A stretch of DNA of 19,817 bases from Chersky-822 sp035509195 (GTDB lineage: Bacteria; Actinomycetota; Actinomycetes; Streptosporangiales; Streptosporangiaceae): assembly GCA_035509195.1 (NCBI GenBank), contig DATJLT010000042.1, positions 1 through 19,817 of the forward strand, written 5' to 3'. The notes under the pieces are model-generated. The model made no database searches and was not told where the DNA came from. It was given only the letters and a program-made list of their open reading frames with translations. The stretch's first letter is position 1. Each line of letters begins with the position of its first letter. This document shows, in pieces, positions 9,701 through 17,500 of the stretch. The translations under genes were made by a program, and so were the position numbers.

Positions 9701-10208
9701 GCGTGTACGGCTTCGGCTTCCCCTTGACAGACGCCTTAAGCGCCTTGGCCGCCTCGGCGACCGGCGACCCGGTGGCAACAGGCACCGGCAGGTCGGCCAC
9801 GACCTCGGAAACGGCCGGGTCACCGGCCAGCCGCTTGGCTTCACCAGGCGACACGGTCGCGGCGACGGCGTTGACCAGGGAGATGCTTTTCACGTGGGCG
9901 GCATGCGTCGCCGAGAGGTCAGCGAGCACGCCCTGCTGCAGCGAAGCGACTTCGGCCTTGCGCCTGGCCGAGTTGGCCGGGGTGTCCGGCAGCCAGGAAA
10001 GCTGGTTCTTGAGCACGACGATCACCTTGTCGGTGACGTTCCGCGAGAGTTGCCTGGCCAGGGCGGAGCCGGGCGCCAGCGGCCGCCAGGGAGTCGCCTG
10101 GCTTCCCGCGCTGCTCGCGGTCTGTGCCTCCGCTGTGGTCATTCCCATCGCGACTAGCAAGACGGATGCCAGCACCGGCACTCCGCGCATGAAGCGCACG
10201 CGTCTCAT
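6780..10208 (-). CDS. Large secreted S8/S53-like serine peptidase, paralogue 1
   Basis: A 1142-aa exported peptidase. It has a signal peptide (basic start, core to about 22, cleavage after AEA at 28), a propeptide (about 55-145), a catalytic domain (about 190-540) and roughly 600 residues of beta-sandwich modules, one of them PPC-like near 768-895. It resembles S8 overall, but the residues are those of sedolisins (S53). E257 and D261 (GGEAFLD) stand where S8 has the HGT histidine, D371 in SGDSG replaces the oxyanion Asn, and S475 in GGTSEASPL is the nucleophile. The usual Asp-Thr-Gly is altered to IADG (219-221). Four cysteines (175, 287, 448, 458) match those in paralogue 2. The ATG is supported by GGGAGAAGAGAG just upstream, shared with paralogue 2. 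A role in degrading external protein is likely; whether it favours acidic pH like true sedolisins is inference. Confidence 0.92.
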   Translation of the reverse strand: MRRVRFMRGVPVLASVLLVAMGMTTAEAQTASSAGSQATPWRPLAPGSALARQLSRNVTDKVIVVLKNQLSWLPDTPANSARRKAEVASLQQGVLADLSATHAAHVKSISLVNAVAATVSPGEAKRLAGDPAVSEVVADLPVPVATGSPVAEAAKALKASVKGKPKPYTPLPGACPSKNTVQLDPQAVVAIHAATQSGKGDSAQALGYTGAGVKVAWIADGLDVNNPDFIRPDGQHVFVDYQDFSSTGSNSPTGGGEAFLDASSIAAQGREVYNVQNYSEPPLSVPCRIRILGVAPGASLVGLNVIGGALTVPNSVFLEAINYGVTVDHVNVINESFGENPFPDTSSLDLIKEANDAAVKAGVVVTVASGDSGPTNTIGSPASDPNVISAGATTTYRGYAQTGLGGISVQGVKGWINNNISGLSSGGFDQAGRTIDVVAPGDLNWALCTANLNKYGDCSTFTYKPSDVQLEGGTSEASPLTAGVAALVIQAYAESHHGHRPSPAVVKKIIVSTAQNIGAPADQQGAGMIDAYAAVLAARSYAGATQPRAGHAVLESATQLNAVGPPSTTEHFSETLTNDGAGSETIRLSSHTLSAYTPVSSELLNLTAAAEFGAEVKFHVRAGQARLNVSLASPESAAAALNLSLVAPDGDLAEYNLPQGISDYANAQVANPAPGTWTALVQAEPFNDVSKVNTRFQASTATWKAFGHLSVSSVTLAPGVSIGVGLTAVTPSQPGDESGAIVLRTPAESTTIPVTLRSLVPQPDPSVSFTGVLTGGNGRGLNNGQTSYYEFNVPAGEPMLNATVSIANSSNPFFIELVDPSGKAQSASNNGLLATDSGGDSILLPEKGADLHVMHPAAGRWTLIVDFYAVVSGSAIQQPFTVNLNVSPAHVTVNGLPDSAGDQLKAGKPVTAEVQITNPTSVPEEYFIDARRSGEVSLKLADELNGTGFGIGLPNFFGLAPAFLVPAETSKLTATVTTKTPNFFDLGWGFGDPDLMSSTGKTSSLTYAPSAKDMPDGYWTVSPSLTGPDGKKAPKQESVKISVTAQTPPIDPSVVAPTGNLWKSSTNVYAGFTPVLVEPGGTTTIPVTITPKGTAGTRVSGTLYVSAVSFNPDYLSESFILIDALPTTSNVAAVPYSYTITK

Positions 10209-10269
10209 TTAGCTCTCTTCTCCCTCGGGTCGCGAAGCTGCCCGTCAATAGTGACGTATCCGAGTAGAC
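10209..10269 (-). promoter_or_regulatory. Conserved upstream block of peptidase paralogue 1
   Basis: Read towards the gene, this block matches the one upstream of paralogue 2: GTCTA near 10269, then CACTATTGACGGGC, then a variable stretch and GGGAGAAGAGAGCTA just before the ATG. CACTAT could be a -10 box, but no -35 sequence is conserved at the right distance. The purine-rich end supplies the ribosome binding site. Conservation outside the coding region suggests that both peptidases are expressed under the same control. Confidence 0.55.
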
Positions 10270-10350
10270 ACGTCCATCCATGAGCCTAGAAAGTCAGATA
10301 TTCACGAATCAGGGAACGGCGCGGCGACCACGAGCGCGGCGCGGGTGCGC

Positions 10351-10356
10351 TACTGT
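10351..10356 (+). promoter_or_regulatory. -10 box of the TMEM175-like gene
   Basis: TACTGT matches the TAnnnT consensus and ends 7 nt before the GTG at 10364. Transcription would start at the start codon and give a leaderless mRNA, which is common in actinomycetes. No good -35 box is seen. Confidence 0.5.
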
Positions 10357-10363
10357 GCGCGGC

Positions 10364-11053
10364 GTGGCAGAAGAACCTCGGGACAGCGAGCGCGAGAACG
10401 GCGACCGGAAGCCGGTGAGCAGGCATCCCCTGGTCAGGTCGGGTTTCCTTGAGTACGACCGGGTGGTCTTCTTCAGCGACGCGGTCTTCGCGATCGCGAT
10501 CACGCTCCTCGCGGTGAACCTTCGCGTACCTGAGCACGGGCACGTCAGCACGGGGAAGGAGCTTTCTAACGCCCTTCCAGGCATCAGGGGCTTCGCCATC
10601 AGTTTCGTGGTGATCGCGTTCTTCTGGGTCGGCCATCACCAGATCTTCAGGTACATCACCGCCCTCGACCGCCGGATGATCGCGATGAACCTGCTCTTTC
10701 TCGGCACGATCGCGTTCTTGCCCTATCCGACCGACGTGCTGAGTTCGGCCTCTGGCGGGCAAGCAGGAGCGGTCATCTTTTACGCCGCTTGCGGAGCGCT
10801 GGCCGGCCTGGTCGAGGGATTCATGTGGCTTTACGCCTCTACGCGCGCCAATCTGACCAGCCAGGACATCGGCGAGGTCCGGTGGTTCTTCTTCCTGCGA
10901 ATTATGCGGGTTCCCGTGGTGTTCCTGCTCTCAATTCCGATCGCGGTGTTCTCGCCGACTTCCGCGCTTTATTTCTGGATCCTGATCTGGGCCTCCGCCC
11001 TAGTGATCAACCACTACGCGCCCAACCTCGAGATCTCCGAGCAGCTCGACTAG
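10364..11053 (+). CDS. TMEM175-family potassium channel-like protein
   Basis: A membrane protein of 229 aa with about six hydrophobic spans. The first span carries FFSDAVFAIAITLLAVNL (about residues 36-53), the FSDxxFAIAITLL signature of TMEM175 channels, where the conserved isoleucines form the potassium filter and gate. Bacterial members of this length form tetramers in the cytoplasmic membrane and conduct K+ with modest selectivity. The GTG at 10364 is chosen because a TACTGT box ends 7 nt earlier; GTG at 10355 and an ATG at 10280 are in frame, but the residues they add are Arg-rich and unlike the family. The gene lies between the two peptidase paralogues on the opposite strand and is divergent from the first. 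A functional link with the peptidases is not evident. Confidence 0.88.
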   Translation: MAEEPRDSERENGDRKPVSRHPLVRSGFLEYDRVVFFSDAVFAIAITLLAVNLRVPEHGHVSTGKELSNALPGIRGFAISFVVIAFFWVGHHQIFRYITALDRRMIAMNLLFLGTIAFLPYPTDVLSSASGGQAGAVIFYAACGALAGLVEGFMWLYASTRANLTSQDIGEVRWFFFLRIMRVPVVFLLSIPIAVFSPTSALYFWILIWASALVINHYAPNLEISEQLD

Positions 11054-11056
11054 GTC

Positions 11057-11087
11057 CTGGTCCCGCGCCTTGACGACGCGGGACCAG
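11057..11087. terminator. Bidirectional terminator hairpin
   Basis: CTGGTCCCGCG and CGCGGGACCAG form a perfect 11-bp stem with a 9-nt loop. It starts 3 nt after the TMEM175-like stop and lies 18 nt beyond the stop codon of the convergent peptidase 2, so it can serve both genes. No T-tract is present. Confidence 0.7.
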
Positions 11088-11105
11088 CGCGGACCAGTAC
11101 GTAAC

Positions 11106-14100
11106 CTAGCTGCCAATCGTGTAGGCGTAGGGGAACGCCGCGACGTTGCTTGCGCTCGGATAGCCGGGGTCAGGCAGTTCGTTGGAGGTGACCAGGCCCG
11201 AGTTGAACGAGGACGAGGCCACGTACAGCGTGCCTGACACCTGCGACCCGACGGCACCTGACGGCGTGAACGTGACCTGGATGGTCACCTCCTGACCAGG
11301 AAGCACGGTGACTGGCGTGAACCCGGCACCAGGGTTCGTGCTGGCCGACCACAGGTCACCGGTCGACGAGGAGACCGCAGGATCGACCGCCGGCGCCTGA
11401 GCCGTCACCGCCACGGTGGCGAGCACCGGCTTGGCGCCGTTCTTGCCGTCTGGACCCTTGAGGAACGGCGTTACCGTCCAGTCGCCGTTGGCCACGTCGT
11501 CACCGGACGGCGCGAACGTCACGCTCGACGTCTTGCCTGTAGAGGAGATCAGGTCGGGGTCACCGAACGGGTAGGACAGGTCGAAGAAGTTCGCCGACGG
11601 CGCGGTGACCTTCGCGGTGACCTTCTTGGTAAGTGAAGGAACAAGATAAGTCGGCACGGCGCCAGCGAGGTTAGGCAGGACAATCTGCGACATGGTCTGA
11701 GTGGCCAGCGTGAGAGTCTTCTCGCCGTTCAGCCTGGCGTCGACGAAGTACTGCTCAGGCACCGAACTCGTGTTAGTGACGCTGACATCCGCGGTGGTCG
11801 CCGCGCCCCTGGTCAGCGTGTCGGCGAAATTGTCAGGGAGCCCGGTGGTACCGGCCGTGGGTGCAGCGGTGTTCATGCTGACCGAGAACGTCTGCTCGGT
11901 GGCGGTGCCAGACACGGTGTTGTAGAAGTCGATGACCAGCGTCCACCGGCCCGCGGCGGGATTCATGACATGCAACTCGGTCCCGTCTTCAGGTATCTGC
12001 GTGGTGTCGCCAGCGCCGTTGGCGCCGAGCAGCCCGTTGCTGCCGGTCGCCTCGGCCTGACCAGACGGTCCGACCAGTTCGGCGAAGAACGTATTCGCCG
12101 ACGTCGGCATGCTGACCGTCACGTTCAGCATCGGCAGGCTGGCTGGCAGGCTGAACTCGTAGTAGTTCGTCTGCCCTGTATTCGATTCGCGGCCGTTGCC
12201 GCCGGTCAGCGTGCCGGAGAAGGTCACCGGAGGCGCCGGCACCAGCGAGCGCAACGTCACAGGGATGGTCGTCGCCTCGGCCGCGGTGCGCAGCACGATC
12301 GAGCCAGACTCGTCACCTGGCTGCGCCGGGGTAGAAACCGTCAGCCCGATGCCGCGTGAGGCTCCCGGCGGGAGCGTCACCGTGCTCGCGGAAAGAGTGC
12401 CGAACGGCTTCCAGGTCGCGGTGCTTGCCTGGAACTCCGCCTTCTGCGAGGACACGTCCGCCAGGGGCTCGGTCTGGATCAGCGCCGTCCACGTGCCCGC
12501 GGCAGGGTTAGCCACCTGCGCGTTGCCGTAGTTGCCGAAACCTTGCGGCAAGTTGTACTCCGCCAGGTCGCCGTCGGGCGCCACGAGGCTGATGTTGACC
12601 ACGGCCTCGGCCGAGGCCTGCGAGGCGACAGACACGTTGAGCCTGGCCTGGCCAGGTGCGACATGGAAGTGCTCGACAGCGGTGAATCCCTGCTTCGCGG
12701 TCAGCTTCAGGTTCCCTGAGGCGATCGTTGAATAGCTCGACAAGGTGTGCGTGGACAGGTGCACGGTCACGCTGCCAGAGCCGTCGTTGGTCAGCGTGTC
12801 TGTGAGATGCTCGACCGCCCCGGCCGGAGCGACCGCGTTGAGCTGGGTTGAGCTGTCGAGCACCGCGTGCCCTGCCTTGGACTGCGTGCCGCCTGTGTAA
12901 GAGCGCGCGGCCTGCACGGCCGCGTAGGCGTCGATGAGACCAGCACCTTGCTGCTCGGCCGGGGCACCGATGTTCTGAGCGGTGGAAACGATGATCTTCT
13001 TGACCACGGCTGGCGAGGGATGGTGCCCGTGGTGGCTTTCCGCGTAGGCCTGGATGACCAGCGCCGCCACGCCTGCCGTCAGCGGCGCCGCCTCGCTCGT
13101 CCCGCCGGAAAGCTCCACCGACGCCGGGTTGCCGTCGAAGTTGCCGCACGCCGCGTACAGGTTCAGCCTCGGCGTGCACAGCGCCCAGTTCAGGTCGCCA
13201 GGAGCTACCACGTCAACCGTGCCGCCGGTCTGGTCGAAGCCGCCCGAGCTGAGCCCGCTGATGTTGTTGTCGATCCAGCCCTTGACACCCGGATAGGTGA
13301 TGCCGCCGATCCCGGTCTGTGCATAAGCACGCAGCGTGGTGCTCGCGCCAGCCGAGATCACGTGCGGGTCGGTCGCCGGTGAGCCGATCGTGTCGGTCGG
13401 GCCCGCGTCGCCAGAGGAGACGGTCACGGTCACGCCCGCCTTGACCGCGGCGTCGTCGGCTTCCCTGGTCAGGTCCAGGCTGGCCGCGTCAGGGAAGGGG
13501 TTGCTGCCGAACGACTCGTTGATGACGTTGACATGGTCGACGGTGACGGCGTAGTTGATGGCCTCGAGGAACACCGAGTTGAAGGCGAGATCGGCCGAGC
13601 CGAACACGTTAAGACCGACCAGGCTCGCGCCAGGCGCGACGCCGAGGATCCTGATCCGGCAAGGAACAGAGAGCCCGATACCGTAATCCTGCACGTTGTA
13701 GACCTCGCGGCCCTGGGCCGCGATCGAGCTCGCGTCGAGGAACGCCTCGCCGCCGTCCGTCGGCGCGCTGGTGCCAGTGCCGCTGAAGTCCTGGTAATCG
13801 ACGAACACGTGCTTGCCGTTCGCGCGGATGAAGTCAGGGTTGTTAACGTTCAGGCCGTCCGCGATCCAGGCGACCTTGACGCCCGCGCCGGTGTAGCCGA
13901 GCGCCTGCGCCGAATCGCCCTTGCCCGACTGAGTCGCGGCATGAATGGTCTCGACGGCCTCAGGGTTGAGCTGCACGGTCTTGCCGCTCGGGCAGGTATT
14001 GCGCAGCGGCTTGATTCCCGCGGCCTCGTGCTCGGCCTTGGCCGCCTTGATCGCCTCTGCGGTGGGCGAAGAGCCAAGAACAGGGATCGGCAGGTCGGGC

Positions 14101-14504
14101 ACGACCTCGGCAACCGCCGGGTCGCTGGCCAGGTGCCTGGCCTCACCAGAGGAGACCGTCGCCGCGACGGCGTTCACCAGCGAGATGCTCTTGACGTGTG
14201 CGGCGTGAGTGGCCGCGAGATCGGCGAGCACGCCCTGCTGCACTGACGCGACAGCGGCCGAACGCCGAGCCGAGTTGGCCGGAGTGTCAGGAAGGCCGGA
14301 AAGCTGGTTCTTCAGCACCACGATCACCTTGTCGGTGACGTTGCGCGACAGCTTCTTAGCCTGGACCGAGCCAGGCGACACCGGCCGCCAGACCGCATCG
14401 TGGCTGCTCACGGGCTGCGCTTCCGCAGTAGCGGTCAAACCAGTCACGACAAGCAACGCGGGTACCAGCACTGGCACCGCGCGCAGGAGGCGCATCTTTC
14501 TCAT
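11106..14504 (-). CDS. Large secreted S8/S53-like serine peptidase, paralogue 2
   Basis: A 1132-aa exported peptidase, closely similar to paralogue 1 along its whole length (about two thirds identical by eye). The signal peptide is cleaved after AEA near 29, and the propeptide spans about 57-140. Catalytic residues again follow the sedolisin pattern: E253 and D257 in GGEAFLD, D366 in SSGDAG and S470 in SGGTSEAAPL, with IADG at 214-217 and no HGT motif. The four cysteines (171, 282, 443, 453) keep the same spacing. The C-terminal 590 residues are beta-sandwich modules, including a PPC-like one from about 758. Differences cluster in the region before the first conserved cysteine, in surface loops and in the C-terminal modules, suggesting changed substrate or surface binding. 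Upstream sequence and ribosome binding site match paralogue 1. The start is divergent from the helicase gene. Confidence 0.92.
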   Translation of the reverse strand: MRKMRLLRAVPVLVPALLVVTGLTATAEAQPVSSHDAVWRPVSPGSVQAKKLSRNVTDKVIVVLKNQLSGLPDTPANSARRSAAVASVQQGVLADLAATHAAHVKSISLVNAVAATVSSGEARHLASDPAVAEVVPDLPIPVLGSSPTAEAIKAAKAEHEAAGIKPLRNTCPSGKTVQLNPEAVETIHAATQSGKGDSAQALGYTGAGVKVAWIADGLNVNNPDFIRANGKHVFVDYQDFSGTGTSAPTDGGEAFLDASSIAAQGREVYNVQDYGIGLSVPCRIRILGVAPGASLVGLNVFGSADLAFNSVFLEAINYAVTVDHVNVINESFGSNPFPDAASLDLTREADDAAVKAGVTVTVSSGDAGPTDTIGSPATDPHVISAGASTTLRAYAQTGIGGITYPGVKGWIDNNISGLSSGGFDQTGGTVDVVAPGDLNWALCTPRLNLYAACGNFDGNPASVELSGGTSEAAPLTAGVAALVIQAYAESHHGHHPSPAVVKKIIVSTAQNIGAPAEQQGAGLIDAYAAVQAARSYTGGTQSKAGHAVLDSSTQLNAVAPAGAVEHLTDTLTNDGSGSVTVHLSTHTLSSYSTIASGNLKLTAKQGFTAVEHFHVAPGQARLNVSVASQASAEAVVNISLVAPDGDLAEYNLPQGFGNYGNAQVANPAAGTWTALIQTEPLADVSSQKAEFQASTATWKPFGTLSASTVTLPPGASRGIGLTVSTPAQPGDESGSIVLRTAAEATTIPVTLRSLVPAPPVTFSGTLTGGNGRESNTGQTNYYEFSLPASLPMLNVTVSMPTSANTFFAELVGPSGQAEATGSNGLLGANGAGDTTQIPEDGTELHVMNPAAGRWTLVIDFYNTVSGTATEQTFSVSMNTAAPTAGTTGLPDNFADTLTRGAATTADVSVTNTSSVPEQYFVDARLNGEKTLTLATQTMSQIVLPNLAGAVPTYLVPSLTKKVTAKVTAPSANFFDLSYPFGDPDLISSTGKTSSVTFAPSGDDVANGDWTVTPFLKGPDGKNGAKPVLATVAVTAQAPAVDPAVSSSTGDLWSASTNPGAGFTPVTVLPGQEVTIQVTFTPSGAVGSQVSGTLYVASSSFNSGLVTSNELPDPGYPSASNVAAFPYAYTIGS

Positions 14505-14563
14505 CTAGCTCTCTTCTCCCTTGTACCTCGCTCGCCCGTCAATACTGGCGCATGCGCATAGAC
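14505..14563 (-). promoter_or_regulatory. Conserved upstream block of peptidase paralogue 2
   Basis: Read towards the gene it has GTCTA at 14563, CAGTATTGACGGGC in the middle and GGGAGAAGAGAGCTA before the ATG, matching the block before paralogue 1. It includes the palindrome GCGCATGCGC, absent from the other copy. It lies in an 84-bp divergent gap shared with the helicase gene, so control of the two may interfere. Confidence 0.55.
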
Positions 14564-14588
14564 CCGGCTAAGGCGGGTAGGCGCCGGC

Positions 14589-17500
14589 ATGCAGCTTTTG
14601 TCCCAAGATCGCCGGTCGCGTCTCATCGCGGTCGCGCAGGAAAGCTGGGTGTCCTCGCTCACCGATCTCGGCGGCAGGAACACGCTGCTTTATTACAAGG
14701 ACCGGCGGTCAGGCACGCTCGACCTCGCGGCGGCCGATCCGGCCGCGGTCGCGCAATTCGTCACCACGGGCTCGATCAGGCTCACCAGGTTGTTCCGCGA
14801 CGTGGACGCCCGCGCGGACGCCATCCGCCGTGTGCAGGTCATTTACCGCAAGGCAAGGGAGTTGCTCGAGGAACGCGGCATCAGGGCAGGCTACCTGGCG
14901 ACGGGGATCGCACGCTGGGATGAGCTCTTCCTGCTCCCGGCCGCTCCCGTGCTCCTGCGGGGCCTGGTGATCGCGCCGACACGGGCCAGGCACGATGACT
15001 TCGAGCTTGTACTCGATGACGATTCAGAGGTTAACCCCGTCCTCTTGCACAAGCTGGCCAGCGTGTTCGGCGCCGCGACCGACAAACTTGCCGAGGAACG
15101 CGGCGAGCAGCTCTTCGATTCGCTGCGCCGAGCCGCCATCGCCGCGGAAGTGCCCGGCTTCGAGATCACCGGCCGCATGGTCATCGGCACTTTTACCTAC
15201 GCCAAGCTGCCAATGGTCCGCGACCTTCAGTCCGCCGGAGAGTTGCTGAACGACAGCGATGTCGTGGCCGCGATCGCGGGCGATCCTGACGCGCAGGAGT
15301 TGCTGTCCGCGGGGGACGACGATGAGACCGACCTGCTGCCAGACTCGCCGGAAGCCGACTACTCGGTACTCGACGCTGACTCATCGCAGCGCAGCGCGAT
15401 CGGCGCCGTGCTGTCAGGCCGCAGCCTGGTGATTCACGGCCCGCCAGGCACAGGTAAGAGTCAGACGATCGCCAACCTGATCGCCGCGCTGGTCGCCGAG
15501 GGCAGGAAGGTCCTGTTCGTCGCAGAGAAAAGGGCCGCCATTGACGCGGTGCTTTCCCGCCTGAAAGGCGTCGATCTCGGCGAATTGGTCCTCGATATTC
15601 ACGAGGGCACGAGGGACAGGCAGCGCATCACCCGTGACCTGGGCGACAGCCTCGACCTGGCACAGCAGGCGCAGGCACCAGACGATGACGGCCGGCGGCG
15701 CCGGCTTGCCGACCGGCAGCGACGGCTGACCGACCACGTCAGGGCATTGCACGAGGCGCATCCGCCGTGGGGCCTTACTCCCTTCCAGGTGCAATCGGCA
15801 CTGCTAGGGATCCCCGAGGCGGCTCGCAACCCGGTACGGCTGCCCGCGCCTGAGCGGATCAGGCCTGATGACGCTGAGGAGTTGCGCGATGAGCTGAAGG
15901 AGTTCGCCAGGCTCGGCGGTTTCGCGCTGCGACCGGAAGCCACGCCGTGGTTCGGTGCACGGTTGCGCACCCCCGACGACGTCAGGCGGGCCTGCGACCT
16001 CGCCGCCCAGCTCAGCTCTCACGCGCTTCCCAGGCTGATGGAGCGCCAGGGCAGGGCCGCAGCCTCAGTCGGCCTGCGTGCGCCGGACAGCTACCAGGCC
16101 GTCCTGGTCCGCATGCGGCTGTACGAGGGAGTCGAGCTCACCTTGCGTGCTCTCCGTCCAGAGGTGTTCGACGGTGATCCGCAGGCGCTTGCCGATGCCG
16201 TTGCCGGGACAGGTGAGCTGTCGATGGGCGACAGGCGCCGGCTGAAGAGGGAGGCCAGGCGGCTGCTGCTCTCCGATGGCAAGCATGGGCGAGAGGAAAC
16301 GGCGTCCGTGTTCCTCACCGCCGCGCGTCAGCTCGCCGGCTGGAACGCGGCACGGCTCGGCTCGGGTACCACGGGCGGCAGTGATGCCGGGCGGCCAGCC
16401 GCCCCGGTTCTGCTGGCAGAAATGAAAGAACTTCTCACCGAGTGCGCCGTACGGCTTGATGCTCTGCGCGGCTTCATTGACCTGCGGGCAGAGGACCTCG
16501 GAGACCAGCTAAGTGAGCTCGTCGCCGATCAGGAGACGGCGTGGCGGCTGCCAAGGCTCTACGAGCTAGCGGCCAAGTTCGACCGGCTGAGCCTCGGCCC
16601 ATTGCTTGACCGACTCGGGCGGGCGCAGGCCGGGCCCTCGCTGGCGGCCGAGGCGTTCGACCACGCTTGGTACGCCTCGATACTTGACCAGATCAGGGTG
16701 CGTGACCCACGCTACGCTGCCGAGCCTGGCGGAGCGCTTGACGAGCTGGCCGACGACTTCCGTACCCGCGACGTCGAGCACTTGATCGCGAACCGGCGGC
16801 GGGTCAGGCATGCCTGGGCATCGCGGCTGCGCGAGGCGCAGGAAAGGCATCCGCTCCAGGCCAGGGTGATCCGCAAGCAGGCCGCGTTGCGGCGCGGGCA
16901 CCTGCCGCTGCGCCGGCTACTTGACCAGACAGGTGACGTGCTGTTCGCGCTGAAGCCTTGCTGGGCGATGTCGCCGCTGATGGTGAGTCAGGTGCTTCCC
17001 GCCGCCCGGCTGTTCGACGTGGTCATCTTCGACGAGGCGAGCCAGATCGTGCCCGCCGACGCGATTCCCGCGATCATGCGGGCACATCAGATCGTGGTGG
17101 CAGGCGATGACAGGCAGCTTCCGCCGACCAGCTTCTTCCGGCAAGTAGGCGAGGCCGACGACGACACTGACGACCTGTCAGAGGAGGAGCTTGTCTCCTT
17201 CGGCGCCGGGTTCGAGTCGGTGCTCGACGCGCTCAGGCCGCTCTTGCCGACGTGGCCGCTTGCCTGGCACTACCGGAGCAGGGACGAGCGGCTGGTCGCG
17301 TTCTCCAACGCGCGGATCTACGGCGGGGCGCTGACCACGTTTCCCGGAGTGCTCCGCGATGACTGCCTGCGGCATGTGGTCGTGACCCAGACACCCGAGC
17401 CTGGCCAGGACGTGTCGGTGACCGCTGAGGTAAACAAGGTCGTCGAGCTTGTGCTCTCCCACGCAAGTACCAGGCCCTCTGAGTCACTCGGCGTGATCGC

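Noticed and set aside
6780..14504. Inactive pseudo-peptidases because the HGT histidine is absent
   Set aside because: Both copies keep a complete Glu-Asp-Ser set with S53-type context motifs, so an alternative active site explains the missing histidine better than decay.
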